From Rhodococcus sp. HNM0569 (GTDB taxonomy: Bacteria; Actinomycetota; Actinomycetes; Mycobacteriales; Mycobacteriaceae): 64,000 bases of DNA. The stretch spans positions 1 to 64,000 of the forward strand of contig NZ_JAASAE010000012.1 of the NCBI RefSeq assembly GCF_012726205.1, read 5' to 3'. A model generated the notes under the pieces. That model worked only from the letters and a program-made list of their open reading frames with translations. It did no database searches and was not told the origin of the DNA. The position numbers were made by a program, and so were the translations under genes. Positions within the stretch are counted from its first letter, which is position 1. Every line of letters starts with the position of its first letter. Shown one piece after another: positions 7,447-16,056 of this stretch.

Positions 7447-8157
7447 ATGATCGACCCCGCCTCCGACCGAGCGATTCACGCAGTCCTGTTCGACTTCTCC
7501 GGCACGTTGTTCCGGCTCGAGGCGAACGATCGGTGGGACGCGCTGTTCACCACCGCGGAGGGGTCGTCGCTCGATGCCGACGAGCGGTCGCTGGTGATGA
7601 CGCGCATGACCGCGCCGGTCGGCTCGGACGTCCCGATGGACGCCGAGCAGCAGCGCGCGTGGGAGCGCCGCGATCTCGATCCCGCGATGCACCGGGCTGC
7701 CTACCTGCACGTGCTCGAGTCCTCGGGTGTCACCGACGCAGCCGCGCGGGACGCCCTGTACGCGCTCGCCGTCGACCCCGACGGGTGGACGCCCTATCCG
7801 GACACGGGCGAGGTGTTGGCGCGCCTGCACGCGCGTGGCGTGCGCGTCGGGGTGCTGAGCAACATCGCGTTCGACGCCCGCGCAGCGTTCGCGTCGCGCG
7901 GTTGGGACCGGTTCGTCGGGGCGTTCGTGCTGTCCTTCGAGGTGGGCGTGGTCAAGCCGGACCTCGCGATCTTCGAGATCGCGATGCGTGAGCTCGGAGT
8001 CACCCCGGAACACACCCTGATGGTGGGCGACAGCGCGCACGCCGACGGGGCCGCGACCGAACTGGGATGCGCGTTCACCCAGGTCGACCCGCTGCCGACG
8101 GCGCAGCGGCCGACCGCCCTGCTCGACGGCGTGCGTGCGTACGTGCCGATCGGATAA
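7447..8157 (+). CDS. HAD-superfamily hydrolase
   Basis: A 236-residue Rossmann-type HAD protein with an alpha-helical cap (about residues 20-110). Motif I is DFSGTLF, where the usual second aspartate (DxD) is serine. Motif II is the SN of GVLSNIAFD, motif III is VKPD, and motif IV is GDSAHAD. The DxS variant lacks the classical acid/base Asp, so a phosphatase activity cannot be assumed, though such variants are common among actinobacterial HADs. It is divergent from the encapsulin operon. The substrate is unknown. Confidence 0.8.
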   Translation: MIDPASDRAIHAVLFDFSGTLFRLEANDRWDALFTTAEGSSLDADERSLVMTRMTAPVGSDVPMDAEQQRAWERRDLDPAMHRAAYLHVLESSGVTDAAARDALYALAVDPDGWTPYPDTGEVLARLHARGVRVGVLSNIAFDARAAFASRGWDRFVGAFVLSFEVGVVKPDLAIFEIAMRELGVTPEHTLMVGDSAHADGAATELGCAFTQVDPLPTAQRPTALLDGVRAYVPIG

Positions 8158-8210
8158 CGACTCCACCGATTTCCGCGGTGGCGTGACGCGTCGTTCGCCA
8201 CGATGAGCGC

Positions 8211-8867
8211 ATGACGTGGAAGCGGCTCGCGGTGCTGTTCGCAGGGCTGCTCGCGCTGTTCACGTTCGCCGGCCCCGCGCAGGCCGCACCGCCCGCCCCG
8301 TGGTTCGCCGACTCCGCCGGCTCCGCCGTCCAGGTCGTCGAGGTCGACGGGCACGGCGACGGCACGGCGTCGGTGTCCCTGTGGGTGCGCTCGCCGCTCG
8401 GCTGGTCGCGGGTGCTCGGTCCGGTGCCCGGCTTCGTCGGCTCCGACGGCATCACCGACGGCCCGGCGCGCGACGGCGTGCCCGCGACGCCCGCCGGGGT
8501 GTTCACGCTGGACTCGGCGTTCGGCACCGACCCCGCGCCCGGCGGCGTACTCCCGTACCGGCAGGTCGACGGCGACGACTGGTGGGTCGGCGACGCGGAC
8601 AGCGCGGCATTCGACACCCATCAGCGGTGTGCGCCGGGCACGTGCGGCTTCGACGAGTCCGCGAGCGAGAACCTCGCGATCCCGCAGTACGCACTCTCGG
8701 TGGTGATGGGCGTGAACCCGGAGCACACGCCCGGCGCGGGCTCCGCGTTCTTCCTGCACGTCTCCGACGGCACGCCCACCGAGGGGTGCGTGGCGATCGC
8801 GAAGGAACCGCTCACGCAGATCGTGCGGTCGCTGCTCCCCGGCGCGGTCGTGGCGATCCGCAGCTGA
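8211..8867 (+). CDS. Secreted L,D-transpeptidase-like (YkuD) protein
   Basis: A 218-residue protein with a signal peptide (MTWKRLAVLFAGLLALFTFAG, cleavage near AQA-A). The C-terminal half carries a YkuD-type catalytic segment, FFLHVSDGTPTEGCVAI, with the conserved His and the Gly-Cys nucleophile. The usual SHGC is TEGC here, close to the TAGC variant seen in actinobacterial members. Canonical members make 3-3 cross-links in peptidoglycan. This variant group is less characterised, so the exact reaction is uncertain. Together with the GH25 and class A PBP genes it is one of several wall enzymes in the window. Confidence 0.75.
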   Translation: MTWKRLAVLFAGLLALFTFAGPAQAAPPAPWFADSAGSAVQVVEVDGHGDGTASVSLWVRSPLGWSRVLGPVPGFVGSDGITDGPARDGVPATPAGVFTLDSAFGTDPAPGGVLPYRQVDGDDWWVGDADSAAFDTHQRCAPGTCGFDESASENLAIPQYALSVVMGVNPEHTPGAGSAFFLHVSDGTPTEGCVAIAKEPLTQIVRSLLPGAVVAIRS

Positions 8868-8888
8868 GGCTGCTGCCCGGTCCGCGAG

Positions 8889-9929
8889 TCAGGACGCCGT
8901 CAGCAGCGGCCACAGTCCGTCCCCGCCCGCCGCGAGTGCCGCACGCGTGAGCCGCTCGTCCCACTCTCGCGTCGACCCGTACTCCGACCGCCACGCGAGC
9001 GCGCGAGTGGTGTACCGGTGCAGCGCGTGTTCGCGCGTGAACCCGATCGCGCCGAACGCCTGGTGAGCTGCCCGCGTGACCGTCGAGGCACCGTGTCCGG
9101 CAGTCGATTTCGCGGCAGCGACCGCAAACGTCGTGGTATCGGTGCCGAAGCCGTCGCGTAGTGCGGTCGCCACCGCCGCGTCGACGGTCGCCTGGACGAG
9201 GGCGGTCTCGGTCGCGATGTCCGCGGCCAGGAACTGCACCGCCTGGAAGCGCGCGAGTGGGCGGCCGAACTGGGTACGGGCCGTCGTGTGTTCGACGACG
9301 AGTTCGAGGATCCGGTCCAGTGCGCCCGCGACGGCGGCGGCCCGCGCGAGTGCCCCCTTCAGTCGGAGCTCGCCGACGAGCGTGGCGTCGATCCGGGTGG
9401 CCGATTCCAGCGCCGCGGCGTCGACGTGCAGGTGATCGCGCGGTTCGCCCGCGTAGTTCTCGGCGTCGGTGACGCTCACGGAGGCGCGCGGCAGATCCGC
9501 GACGTGCCACTGCGAATCATGCTGGAACACAACGACGATACGGTCGACGTCGCGGGCCCAGGGGACACTGCGAGCCTGGAAACCGCCGGGAGTTTCCTCG
9601 GCCACCGCGACGGTGCGGATGCCGTCGCTCGGTGCGACCGGCAGACGGGCCGCCGCGAGGAGCGGCAGTGCCAGCAGGTCGTTCTCGGCGAGGGGAAGGC
9701 TCACCGCGTGTGCGCCCGCGGCGCCGAGCAACACTGCCGCCTCGTCCCACGTCGCGCCGCTGCCGCCGACCGACTCGTCGGCCGTCAGCCACGTCGCGCC
9801 GACCTCGTCGAGTGTCGACCACAGCGTGCGGTCGAGCCGCGGGCTGTCGTCGGCCGCGCCTCGGGCGAACAGGCCGTCCAGCATGTCCGCGAACTCGCGG
9901 TGCCGGGTGCCGCCTCGAGCGCTCATCAC
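8889..9929 (-). CDS. Acyl-CoA dehydrogenase-like subunit without visible catalytic Glu
   Basis: A 346-residue acyl-CoA dehydrogenase fold protein. The C-terminal half shows ARTQFGRPLARFQAVQ and the THQAFGAIGFTREHALHRY-like helix (here RAAHQAFGAIGFT). Neither position used for the catalytic glutamate is filled: no xxER segment occurs in the middle, and the C-terminal EGT-like segment is absent. It overlaps the preceding acyl-CoA dehydrogenase (9926-11071) by 4 nt. The pair resembles the alpha2-beta2 heteromeric FadE enzymes of mycobacteria, in which one subunit lacks the base. The GTG at 9929 is used; an ATG follows one codon later. Confidence 0.8.
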   Translation of the reverse strand: MMSARGGTRHREFADMLDGLFARGAADDSPRLDRTLWSTLDEVGATWLTADESVGGSGATWDEAAVLLGAAGAHAVSLPLAENDLLALPLLAAARLPVAPSDGIRTVAVAEETPGGFQARSVPWARDVDRIVVVFQHDSQWHVADLPRASVSVTDAENYAGEPRDHLHVDAAALESATRIDATLVGELRLKGALARAAAVAGALDRILELVVEHTTARTQFGRPLARFQAVQFLAADIATETALVQATVDAAVATALRDGFGTDTTTFAVAAAKSTAGHGASTVTRAAHQAFGAIGFTREHALHRYTTRALAWRSEYGSTREWDERLTRAALAAGGDGLWPLLTAS

Positions 9930-11071
9930 CGCATCCCCAATCCCCGCGCGATCACGCCGCGCAGAATCTCCGTCGTTCCGCCTCGCAGAGTGAAGCCCGG
10001 GCGCTGCATGACCCCCGCACGCACCATGGCATCGAATTCTTCGCCGTCGAACCGTGTTTCGCCGTGCATCTCGTCGGCGAGCTCGGCGACGTCGCCCTCG
10101 GTTTCGGTGCCGAGCACCTTGACGACCGCGGCCGCGAGGTCGGCGTCCTCGCCGCGCGCCAGTGACCCCGCGACGGCCGACGACATGTGATGCAGCCCGT
10201 ACATACGGCCGATCAGCCGGCCGATGCCCGGATCGGCCGGGACATGATCTGCGGCCGCCTCGTCACACAGGGCACCGAGCAGTGCGAACGTCGACAGGAA
10301 CCGTTCGGGCCCGCTGCGCTCGTAGCCGAGCTCCGACGTCACCTGGACCCAGCCGTCGCCGATGGTGCCGAGCACGAGCTCGTCCGGCACGAACACGCCG
10401 TCGAGGATCACCTCGTTGAAGTGGTGCGCCCCGGTCATCGACAGGATCGGCCTGATCGTGATGCCCGGCGAATCGAGCAGCACCACGAACTGGCTCAGCC
10501 CGTCGTGCCGGTGCGCCGGGTCGAGGGGCGACGAACGCGCGAGACAGAAGAATCCGTCGGCGTGGTGCGCGCCGGACGTCCACAGCTTGGTGCCGTCGAT
10601 GCGCCACCCGCCGTCGACACGGGTCGCCTTCGTTCGCACGCTCGCGAGGTCCGAGCCGGATTCGGGCTCGGACATCCCGATGGCCCAGCAGATCTCGCCG
10701 CGCGCGATGCCGGGCAGGAAGCGCTGCTTCTGTTCCTCGGAGCCGAACTTCAGCAGCGACGGCGCTGCCTGCCGGTCGGCCACCCATTGCCCGGCGACCG
10801 GTGCACCGACCGCGAGCAGTTCCTCGGTGACGACGAACCGTTCGAGGAAGCTGCGGCCGTGCCCACCGTACTCGCGGGGAATGGTCATGCCGATCCAGCC
10901 GCGCTCGGCGAGGGCCTTGGTGAACGCCTCGTCGCGTCGCGTGAGCCACGAATCGACCGCGGGAACGAAAGCGCCCGAGTCGATCTGTTCGCGCAGGAAC
11001 TCGCGTACCTCGGCGCGCAGGCCGTCCAGTCCGTCCGGTGGCTCGGTCGCGGGGGGAACAAGTCGTGTCAT
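9926..11071 (-). CDS. Acyl-CoA dehydrogenase, catalytic subunit of a pair
   Basis: A 381-residue FAD-dependent acyl-CoA dehydrogenase. Seen are the substrate/FAD loop WAIGMSEPESGSDLASVRT, the LWTSGAHHADGFF strand and the C-terminal TLRGGTTEILRGVIARGLG FAD-binding end. The MCAD-type Glu position is Gly (RGGT), but an LCAD/IVD-type glutamate is available in ELGYERSG. It should introduce the alpha-beta double bond into an acyl-CoA, probably together with the overlapping downstream subunit. It is the fifth gene of a six-gene operon that begins with the enoyl-CoA hydratase at 15276. Confidence 0.87.
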   Translation of the reverse strand: MTRLVPPATEPPDGLDGLRAEVREFLREQIDSGAFVPAVDSWLTRRDEAFTKALAERGWIGMTIPREYGGHGRSFLERFVVTEELLAVGAPVAGQWVADRQAAPSLLKFGSEEQKQRFLPGIARGEICWAIGMSEPESGSDLASVRTKATRVDGGWRIDGTKLWTSGAHHADGFFCLARSSPLDPAHRHDGLSQFVVLLDSPGITIRPILSMTGAHHFNEVILDGVFVPDELVLGTIGDGWVQVTSELGYERSGPERFLSTFALLGALCDEAAADHVPADPGIGRLIGRMYGLHHMSSAVAGSLARGEDADLAAAVVKVLGTETEGDVAELADEMHGETRFDGEEFDAMVRAGVMQRPGFTLRGGTTEILRGVIARGLGMR

Positions 11072-11093
11072 CGGCTGCCGTCCTTCTGTGTCG

Positions 11094-11708
11094 TCATGCC
11101 CGTGTACCCCCCTGTGTCGTCCCCGTGTACCCCACGAGGCTCAAGGCGAGATACCGGTATCGTTCGGCGATGTCGTCGACGGTGTCGGGACCCTCGGGCG
11201 AATACCAGTACGCGATCGAGTTGCACATCGCGACGATCGCGCGCCGCGCGTCGTCCGGGTACGGGGTGCGGAACACACCGGTCCGCACCCCGTCGGCGAC
11301 GGCGGTGCGCAACGGATCGATCGACGCGTGCTGGCGCTGCTGGTAGTCGGCGAGATGCGCGGGTTCGAGATTGCGCACCTCGGTCTGTACGAGCCGGCTC
11401 TGCTGCTGGTGCAGCGTGCGGAATCGCACCAGCCCGGTGACGACTGCGCACAACCGGGCGTCGGGTTCGTCTGTCGCACGGTCGAGTTCGGCGGTACACA
11501 CGTCGACGAACGTCGCGAGCCCGTCGTCGAGGATCGCCCGCAGCAGATCCTGCTTGCTCGCGTAGTAGTAGTACAGCGCCGACAGGCTCACGTCTGCGTG
11601 CTGCGCGATCGCGCGGATCGATGCGCCGCCGTATCCGCGGTCGACGAACTCGCGGCGGGCGACGTCGACCAGCTCACGCTGCCGGGCGCCGATCGTTGCT
11701 GTGCTCAC
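11094..11708 (-). CDS. TetR-family regulator of the acyl-CoA operon
   Basis: A 204-residue TetR protein with N-terminal HTH (GYGGASIRAIAQHADVSLSALYYYYASK) and a divergent ligand-binding domain. The GTG start at 11708 overlaps the stop of the AMP-ligase gene by 4 nt, and the catalytic acyl-CoA dehydrogenase follows 22 bp later, so the regulator is inside the operon it probably controls. Such TetR proteins (FadR/PsrA/KstR-like) usually sense an acyl-CoA. A candidate operator, AACGATCGTT, lies upstream of the first gene at 15323. Confidence 0.82.
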   Translation of the reverse strand: MSTATIGARQRELVDVARREFVDRGYGGASIRAIAQHADVSLSALYYYYASKQDLLRAILDDGLATFVDVCTAELDRATDEPDARLCAVVTGLVRFRTLHQQQSRLVQTEVRNLEPAHLADYQQRQHASIDPLRTAVADGVRTGVFRTPYPDDARRAIVAMCNSIAYWYSPEGPDTVDDIAERYRYLALSLVGYTGTTQGGTRA

Positions 11709-13252
11709 GAGTGCTCCACGAGTGCGGCGACCTCGCTCTTGACGAGCTTGCCGGTCGGTGTCCGGGGCAACGAGTGCACGAAGACGACCTGCCGCGGACA
11801 CTTGTAGTGCGCCATCGTGTTGCGACAGTGCGTCATCAGTTCGTCGGCCAGCGCCTGCGTCGGCGCGGCGCCGTCGGCAGGATGTACGACGGCCGTCACC
11901 ACCTGGCCCATCTCGGGATCCGGCGTGCCGATCACGGCGACGTCGTGCACGAACGGATGGAAGCCGAGTGCGTTCTCCACTTCCTGGGGGTAGATGTTGA
12001 CGCCGCCCGAGATGATGGTGAACTTGGCCCGGTCGGTGAGGAACAGGTAGTCGTCCTCGTCGAGGTACCCGATGTCGCCGGTCGTGTTCCATCCGGGCCG
12101 TGTCGGGTGTCGAGCCTCCGCGGTCTTCGCCGGGTCGTTGTGGTACTCGAAGCTGTAGTCGTGCCGCTCGAAGTACACGAGCCCGATCTCGCCGCGCGGA
12201 AGCTCGTTTCCCGTCTCGTCGCAGATGTGGGCGACTCCGGTGGAGTCCGGTCCGCTGCGACCGACACTGCCCGGCTTCCGTAGCCACTCGGCTGGAGAGA
12301 TGTTCGTGCCGCCGCACGATTCGGTCGACGAGTAGTACTCGTAGAGGACTTCGCCCCACCACTCGAACATTGCACGTTTGACGTCCACCGGACACGGCGC
12401 GGCCGAGTGGATCGCGACCCGCAGCGTCGACAAGTCGTATCGTGCGCGCACGTCCGCGGGCAGTCGCAGCATTCGGACGAAATGCGTGGGGACCCACTGA
12501 CTGTGGGTGACCCCGTACTTCTCGATCGTCGCAAGCGCGTTCTCGGCGTCGAACCGCGACACCATCACCACGGTCCCTCCCAGCGCGAGCGCGCCTGCCC
12601 CGTAGCGCAGCGGCGCCGCGTGGTAGACGGGCGCGGGTGAGAAGTACACACTGGCGGCGTCGAATCCGAACCGTCGACGCATCAGCTCGGTGACGTGTGG
12701 GCCTGGCTCGTCGGCGACACCGGCGCCGTTGAGCGCGGGTTTGATTCCCTTGGGCCGTCCGGTGGTTCCGGACGAGTAGAGCATGTCGGTACCGCGTGGT
12801 TGGTCCTCGGGCTCGTCCTGCGGCATCGTCGCGAGCTCGGCCGCGTAGTCGCGATGTCCGGCGACCGCACCGGAGAATGCGGCACGGACCCGCACGCCCG
12901 GAGTGTCCGCGACGATCTCGGCGGCGAGTTCGGCCAGTGTCGCGGAGACCAGCAGAACCGATGCACCGCAGTCGTTCACGATGTAGCTGATCTCGGGCGC
13001 CGACAGATGCGTGTTGACGAGCGTGACGTACATGCCGGAGCGGACGGCTCCCCAGTAGATCTCGTACACCGTCGGGTCGTTCGTCGACAGTACCGCGATG
13101 TGGTCCCCCGGCCCGAGCCCGTGCGCGCGCAGCCAGTGGGCGCAACGGATCGCGCCGTCCTCCAGCTCGGCGTAGGTGACGACGCGGCCACTGTGCGCGT
13201 CGACGACGGCGGGCTTGTCGGGCGTTCGTGCCGCGTGGATTCCCGGATACAT
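11705..13252 (-). CDS. Acyl-CoA synthetase (AMP-forming ligase)
   Basis: A 515-residue ANL-superfamily enzyme. The P-loop reads YSSGTTGRPKGIKPA, the A5-like motif YYSSTES, the A7 region TGDIGYLDEDDYLFLTDR, and the C-terminal lysine motif is RTPTGKLVKSEV. It activates a carboxylic acid to the acyl-adenylate and then the CoA thioester, priming the substrate for the flanking acyl-CoA dehydrogenases and hydratase. The chain type cannot be deduced; the operon resembles those for branched, cyclic or steroid side-chain acids. It is 10 bp downstream of the acyl-CoA dehydrogenase at 13263-14420. Confidence 0.88.
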   Translation of the reverse strand: MYPGIHAARTPDKPAVVDAHSGRVVTYAELEDGAIRCAHWLRAHGLGPGDHIAVLSTNDPTVYEIYWGAVRSGMYVTLVNTHLSAPEISYIVNDCGASVLLVSATLAELAAEIVADTPGVRVRAAFSGAVAGHRDYAAELATMPQDEPEDQPRGTDMLYSSGTTGRPKGIKPALNGAGVADEPGPHVTELMRRRFGFDAASVYFSPAPVYHAAPLRYGAGALALGGTVVMVSRFDAENALATIEKYGVTHSQWVPTHFVRMLRLPADVRARYDLSTLRVAIHSAAPCPVDVKRAMFEWWGEVLYEYYSSTESCGGTNISPAEWLRKPGSVGRSGPDSTGVAHICDETGNELPRGEIGLVYFERHDYSFEYHNDPAKTAEARHPTRPGWNTTGDIGYLDEDDYLFLTDRAKFTIISGGVNIYPQEVENALGFHPFVHDVAVIGTPDPEMGQVVTAVVHPADGAAPTQALADELMTHCRNTMAHYKCPRQVVFVHSLPRTPTGKLVKSEVAALVEHS

Positions 13253-13262
13253 GTCGCGGCCC

Positions 13263-14420
13263 CTACAGGCCCGCGCTCTTGGCGACGATCGTCTTCATGA
13301 CCTCGCTCGTGCCGCCGTAGATGCGGGTGACGCGTGTGTCGGCGTAGAGCCGGGCGACGGGGTACTCGGTGATGTACCCGTAGCCGCCGTGCAGCTGGAG
13401 GCACTTGTCGATCACGCGGCCCGCCATCTCGGTGCAGTGCAACTTCGCCATCGCTGCGTCGGACACCGTGAGCTCGCCGCGGTCGAGGAGTTCGAGGCAG
13501 TGATCGACGAATACGCGCGCCGCGGTGGCGTCGGTGACGCACTCCGCGACGACGAACTTCGAGTTCTGGAAAGACGCGACGGGCTTGCCGAACACACTGC
13601 GTTCCTTGATGTATGCCGTCGCGTGTGCGATCGCGGCCTCGGCCTGCGCGACGCTGTTGAGCGCGATGCTCAGCCGTTCCTGCGGCAGATTGTGCGTGAG
13701 ATAGCCGAATGCGTCGCCCTCGGTGCCGAGAAGGTTCTCGACCGGTACCGCGACGTCCTCGAACACGAGCTCGGCGGTGTCCTGCTGATGCAGGCCGAGC
13801 TTGTCGAGCTTGCGGCCGACGCTGAAGCCCGGGCTGTCGGTGGGCACGCAGAGGATCGACAGGCCCGCGCGGCGGTTGTCCGGGTCGAAGGGCGCGGTGC
13901 GGCACACCGTGAGCACGAGGTCGGCCGTCACACCGCCGGTGATGAACGTCTTGGCACCGTTGACCACGTAGTGCGTGCCGTCGGCCGACAGCGTGGCCGA
14001 GGTCGAGATGTTCGCGAGGTCCGAGCCGGTGCCGGGCTCGGTCATCGCGATCGCGGTCATGAGCTCGCCCGACGCGAACTTCGGCAGCCAGCGCTGCTTC
14101 TGTTCGTCGGTCGCGTACTCGAGCAGGTACGGCAGGATCAGGCAGCAGTGCACGGTGTACGAGCCGAACGAGACACCGGCCCGCGCAACCTCTTCGAACA
14201 CGATCGCCGAGTACGCGAAGCTCTTCTCGCCCGCGCCGCCGTACTGCTCGGGTACCTGGATCCCGAGGATTCCGAGCTCGCCGAGGCGCAGGAAGAAGTC
14301 GCGATCGGGGCGCCCGAGTTCGTCCCACTTCTCCCGCTGGGGAACCACTTCCTTCTCGATGAAATCGCGTACCATCGAACGGAACTCGTCGTGCTCGGCA
14401 TGGAAGATCGTGCGTTTCAC
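13263..14420 (-). CDS. Acyl-CoA dehydrogenase
   Basis: A 385-residue acyl-CoA dehydrogenase of normal length. Conserved segments are AIAMTEPGTGSDLANIST, HYVVNGAKTFITGG, KLGLHQQDTAELVFEDV, the glutamate-bearing NLPQERLSIAL (LCAD-type base), LQLHGGYGYITEYPVARLY and the C-terminal RIYGGTSEVMK. It is second in the operon after the enoyl-CoA hydratase and should work as a homotetramer, in contrast to the split pair at the operon's end. The ATG at 14420 is unambiguous. Confidence 0.9.
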   Translation of the reverse strand: MKRTIFHAEHDEFRSMVRDFIEKEVVPQREKWDELGRPDRDFFLRLGELGILGIQVPEQYGGAGEKSFAYSAIVFEEVARAGVSFGSYTVHCCLILPYLLEYATDEQKQRWLPKFASGELMTAIAMTEPGTGSDLANISTSATLSADGTHYVVNGAKTFITGGVTADLVLTVCRTAPFDPDNRRAGLSILCVPTDSPGFSVGRKLDKLGLHQQDTAELVFEDVAVPVENLLGTEGDAFGYLTHNLPQERLSIALNSVAQAEAAIAHATAYIKERSVFGKPVASFQNSKFVVAECVTDATAARVFVDHCLELLDRGELTVSDAAMAKLHCTEMAGRVIDKCLQLHGGYGYITEYPVARLYADTRVTRIYGGTSEVMKTIVAKSAGL

Positions 14421-14466
14421 GTGGGTGCTCCTGTCGGCAGTTCGGGGACGATCGGGAGGGGGCGGG

Positions 14467-15276
14467 TCAGCGCCCGGTGAAGTCGCCCGTGCGCTTCGAC
14501 AGCATCGCGTCGAGCGCCTCGCGGTGATCGTCGGTGTGGTGGGAGATCGCCTGCAGCGCCGCAGACAGTTCGAGAAGCCCTGCGAGGTCCTGCTTCTCGG
14601 ACTGGCGCAGCAGCTTCTTGGTCATCCGCAGGGTGTGCGGCGGGTTGACGGCAACACGCCGGGCCAATGCGTAGGCGGCGTCGAGGAGGCCGTCCGGCTC
14701 GGTCACCTCGGACACGAGACCCCACTCGAGCGCCTTGTGTGCGTCGATGCGGTCCCCCGTGAACGCCATCTCGGCCGCACGCGCGGGCCCGATCACGCGT
14801 GGCAGGAACCACGCGCCGCCGTCGCCGGGGATGATGCCGAGCTTGACGAAGCTCTCGGCGAAGAACGCGGTGCTCGAGGCGATCCGCATGTCGGCCATGA
14901 GTGCGAGATCGCAGCCGGCGCCCACGGCGGGGCCGTTGACGGCCGCGACGACCGGCACCTCGCAGTGGTACAGCGCGAGCGGAATGCGCTGGATGCCCGA
15001 ACGATAGCCGTCGCGCAGTTCGCGCGGGCTGCCGCCGAACATCCCCGCGCGATCGGCCATGTCCTTGATGTTTCCCCCGGCCGAGAACGCCGAGCCGGCG
15101 CCCGTGAGGACGACGACGCGCGTGTCGGGGTCGGCGTTGACGTCGTCGACGAGCTGCACGATGCGGTCCACCATCGCGGGGCCCGAGATGGGATTGCGGG
15201 CGTCGGGCAGGTTGAGCGTCCACGTCGTGACGTGACCGTCGGTGGTGGACAGGACGGCACTTTCGGAGCTGGACAT
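14467..15276 (-). CDS. Enoyl-CoA hydratase/isomerase (crotonase family)
   Basis: A 269-residue crotonase-fold protein. The oxyanion-hole segments FSAGGNIKDM and NGPAVGAGCDLALMADMRIA are clear. The first catalytic-Glu region reads FAESFVKLGIIPGDGG, and the second glutamate may be the one in ARAAEMAFTGDRI. It should hydrate 2-enoyl-CoA made by the downstream dehydrogenases, although isomerase or hydrolase activity is also possible in this family. It is the first gene of the operon; upstream DNA holds the AACGATCGTT palindrome. Confidence 0.87.
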   Translation of the reverse strand: MSSSESAVLSTTDGHVTTWTLNLPDARNPISGPAMVDRIVQLVDDVNADPDTRVVVLTGAGSAFSAGGNIKDMADRAGMFGGSPRELRDGYRSGIQRIPLALYHCEVPVVAAVNGPAVGAGCDLALMADMRIASSTAFFAESFVKLGIIPGDGGAWFLPRVIGPARAAEMAFTGDRIDAHKALEWGLVSEVTEPDGLLDAAYALARRVAVNPPHTLRMTKKLLRQSEKQDLAGLLELSAALQAISHHTDDHREALDAMLSKRTGDFTGR

Positions 15277-15322
15277 CGGCGCCTTTCGATCGGTCGCGCG
15301 GCGTGGTGCCGCTCACTGTTCG

Positions 15323-15332
15323 AACGATCGTT
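15323..15332. promoter_or_regulatory. Candidate TetR operator of the acyl-CoA operon
   Basis: Perfect palindrome AACGATCGTT about 45 bp upstream of the enoyl-CoA hydratase start. AACG/CGTT half-sites are common for TetR regulators of lipid catabolism. Assignment to the operon's own TetR (11094-11708) is an inference. Confidence 0.4.
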
Positions 15333-15407
15333 AAGTTAGCCGCGCCGTGGCACGCCGTCCAGAGGCGGCGCGAGTGGCAATCGCTGTCGGTGCGATAGGC
15401 GAAACCT

Positions 15408-15454
15408 CTGCGTACCCGGCCGGCACTGCGTACCCGGCCGGCGCTGCGTACCCG
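15408..15454 (+). repeat. 18-nt tandem repeat, 2.6 copies
   Basis: Units CTGCGTACCCGGCCGGCA (15408-15425), the same ending in G (15426-15443), and a partial CTGCGTACCCG (15444-15454). It lies in the divergent intergenic region 41 bp before the RibD-like gene. Each unit contains the self-complementary CCGGCCGG. It may be an iterated binding site or simple slippage. Confidence 0.8.
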
Positions 15455-15494
15455 AATGCCTGACACGCGAGCACGAGCCGGGCACACTCTTCCT

Positions 15495-16055
15495 ATGGGC
15501 GAACTCGTCTACTCCGCACTGGCGTCGCTCGACGGCCACACCGCCGACGTGTACGGCGGATTCGACTGGGCTGCACCCGACGCCGAGGTCCACGCGTTCG
15601 TCAACGAATGCGAGCGCGACGTCGGCACCTATTACTTCGGTCGCCGCATGTACCACACGATGGCCGTGTGGGAGGAGATGGACGTCGCGGACGAACCCGC
15701 CCCGGTGCGGGAGTACGCCCGCATGTGGCGCGGCGCCGACAAGGTCGTGTTCTCGTCGACGCTGCCCGAGGTGTGGACGCCGAACACCCGCCTCGAACGG
15801 CACTTCGATCCCGATGTCGTGGCGCGCGAGGTCGCGGCGTCCGACCGCGACGTGTCGATCGGCGGGCCGACCGTGGCCGCCGCAGCCGACGACGCGGGCC
15901 TGATCGATCGATACCGGCTGTTCGTGATGCCGGTACTCGTCGGCGGCGGCCTCCGGGTGTGGCAGGGCGTGCGACGGCACGACCTCGAACTCGTGGGCCA
16001 CCGTTCGTTCGCGAGCGGCGTGGTGTTCCTCGACTACCGTCGCGTGCGGGCCTGA
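15495..16055 (+). CDS. RibD C-terminal/dihydrofolate reductase-like protein
   Basis: A 186-residue protein of the RibD_C superfamily (NADPH-dependent reductase fold). Typical features are the N-terminal VYSALASLDGHTAD strand, TYYFGRRMYHTM, KVVFSSTLPE, the SIGGPTVAAAA nucleotide-binding segment and the FVMPVLVGGG near the end. Members include riboflavin-pathway reductases but most actinobacterial single-domain ones are uncharacterised, so only a reductase fold is claimed. The gene ends 1 bp from the convergent ABC ATPase gene. Confidence 0.75.
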   Translation: MGELVYSALASLDGHTADVYGGFDWAAPDAEVHAFVNECERDVGTYYFGRRMYHTMAVWEEMDVADEPAPVREYARMWRGADKVVFSSTLPEVWTPNTRLERHFDPDVVAREVAASDRDVSIGGPTVAAAADDAGLIDRYRLFVMPVLVGGGLRVWQGVRRHDLELVGHRSFASGVVFLDYRRVRA

Positions 16056-16056
16056 A

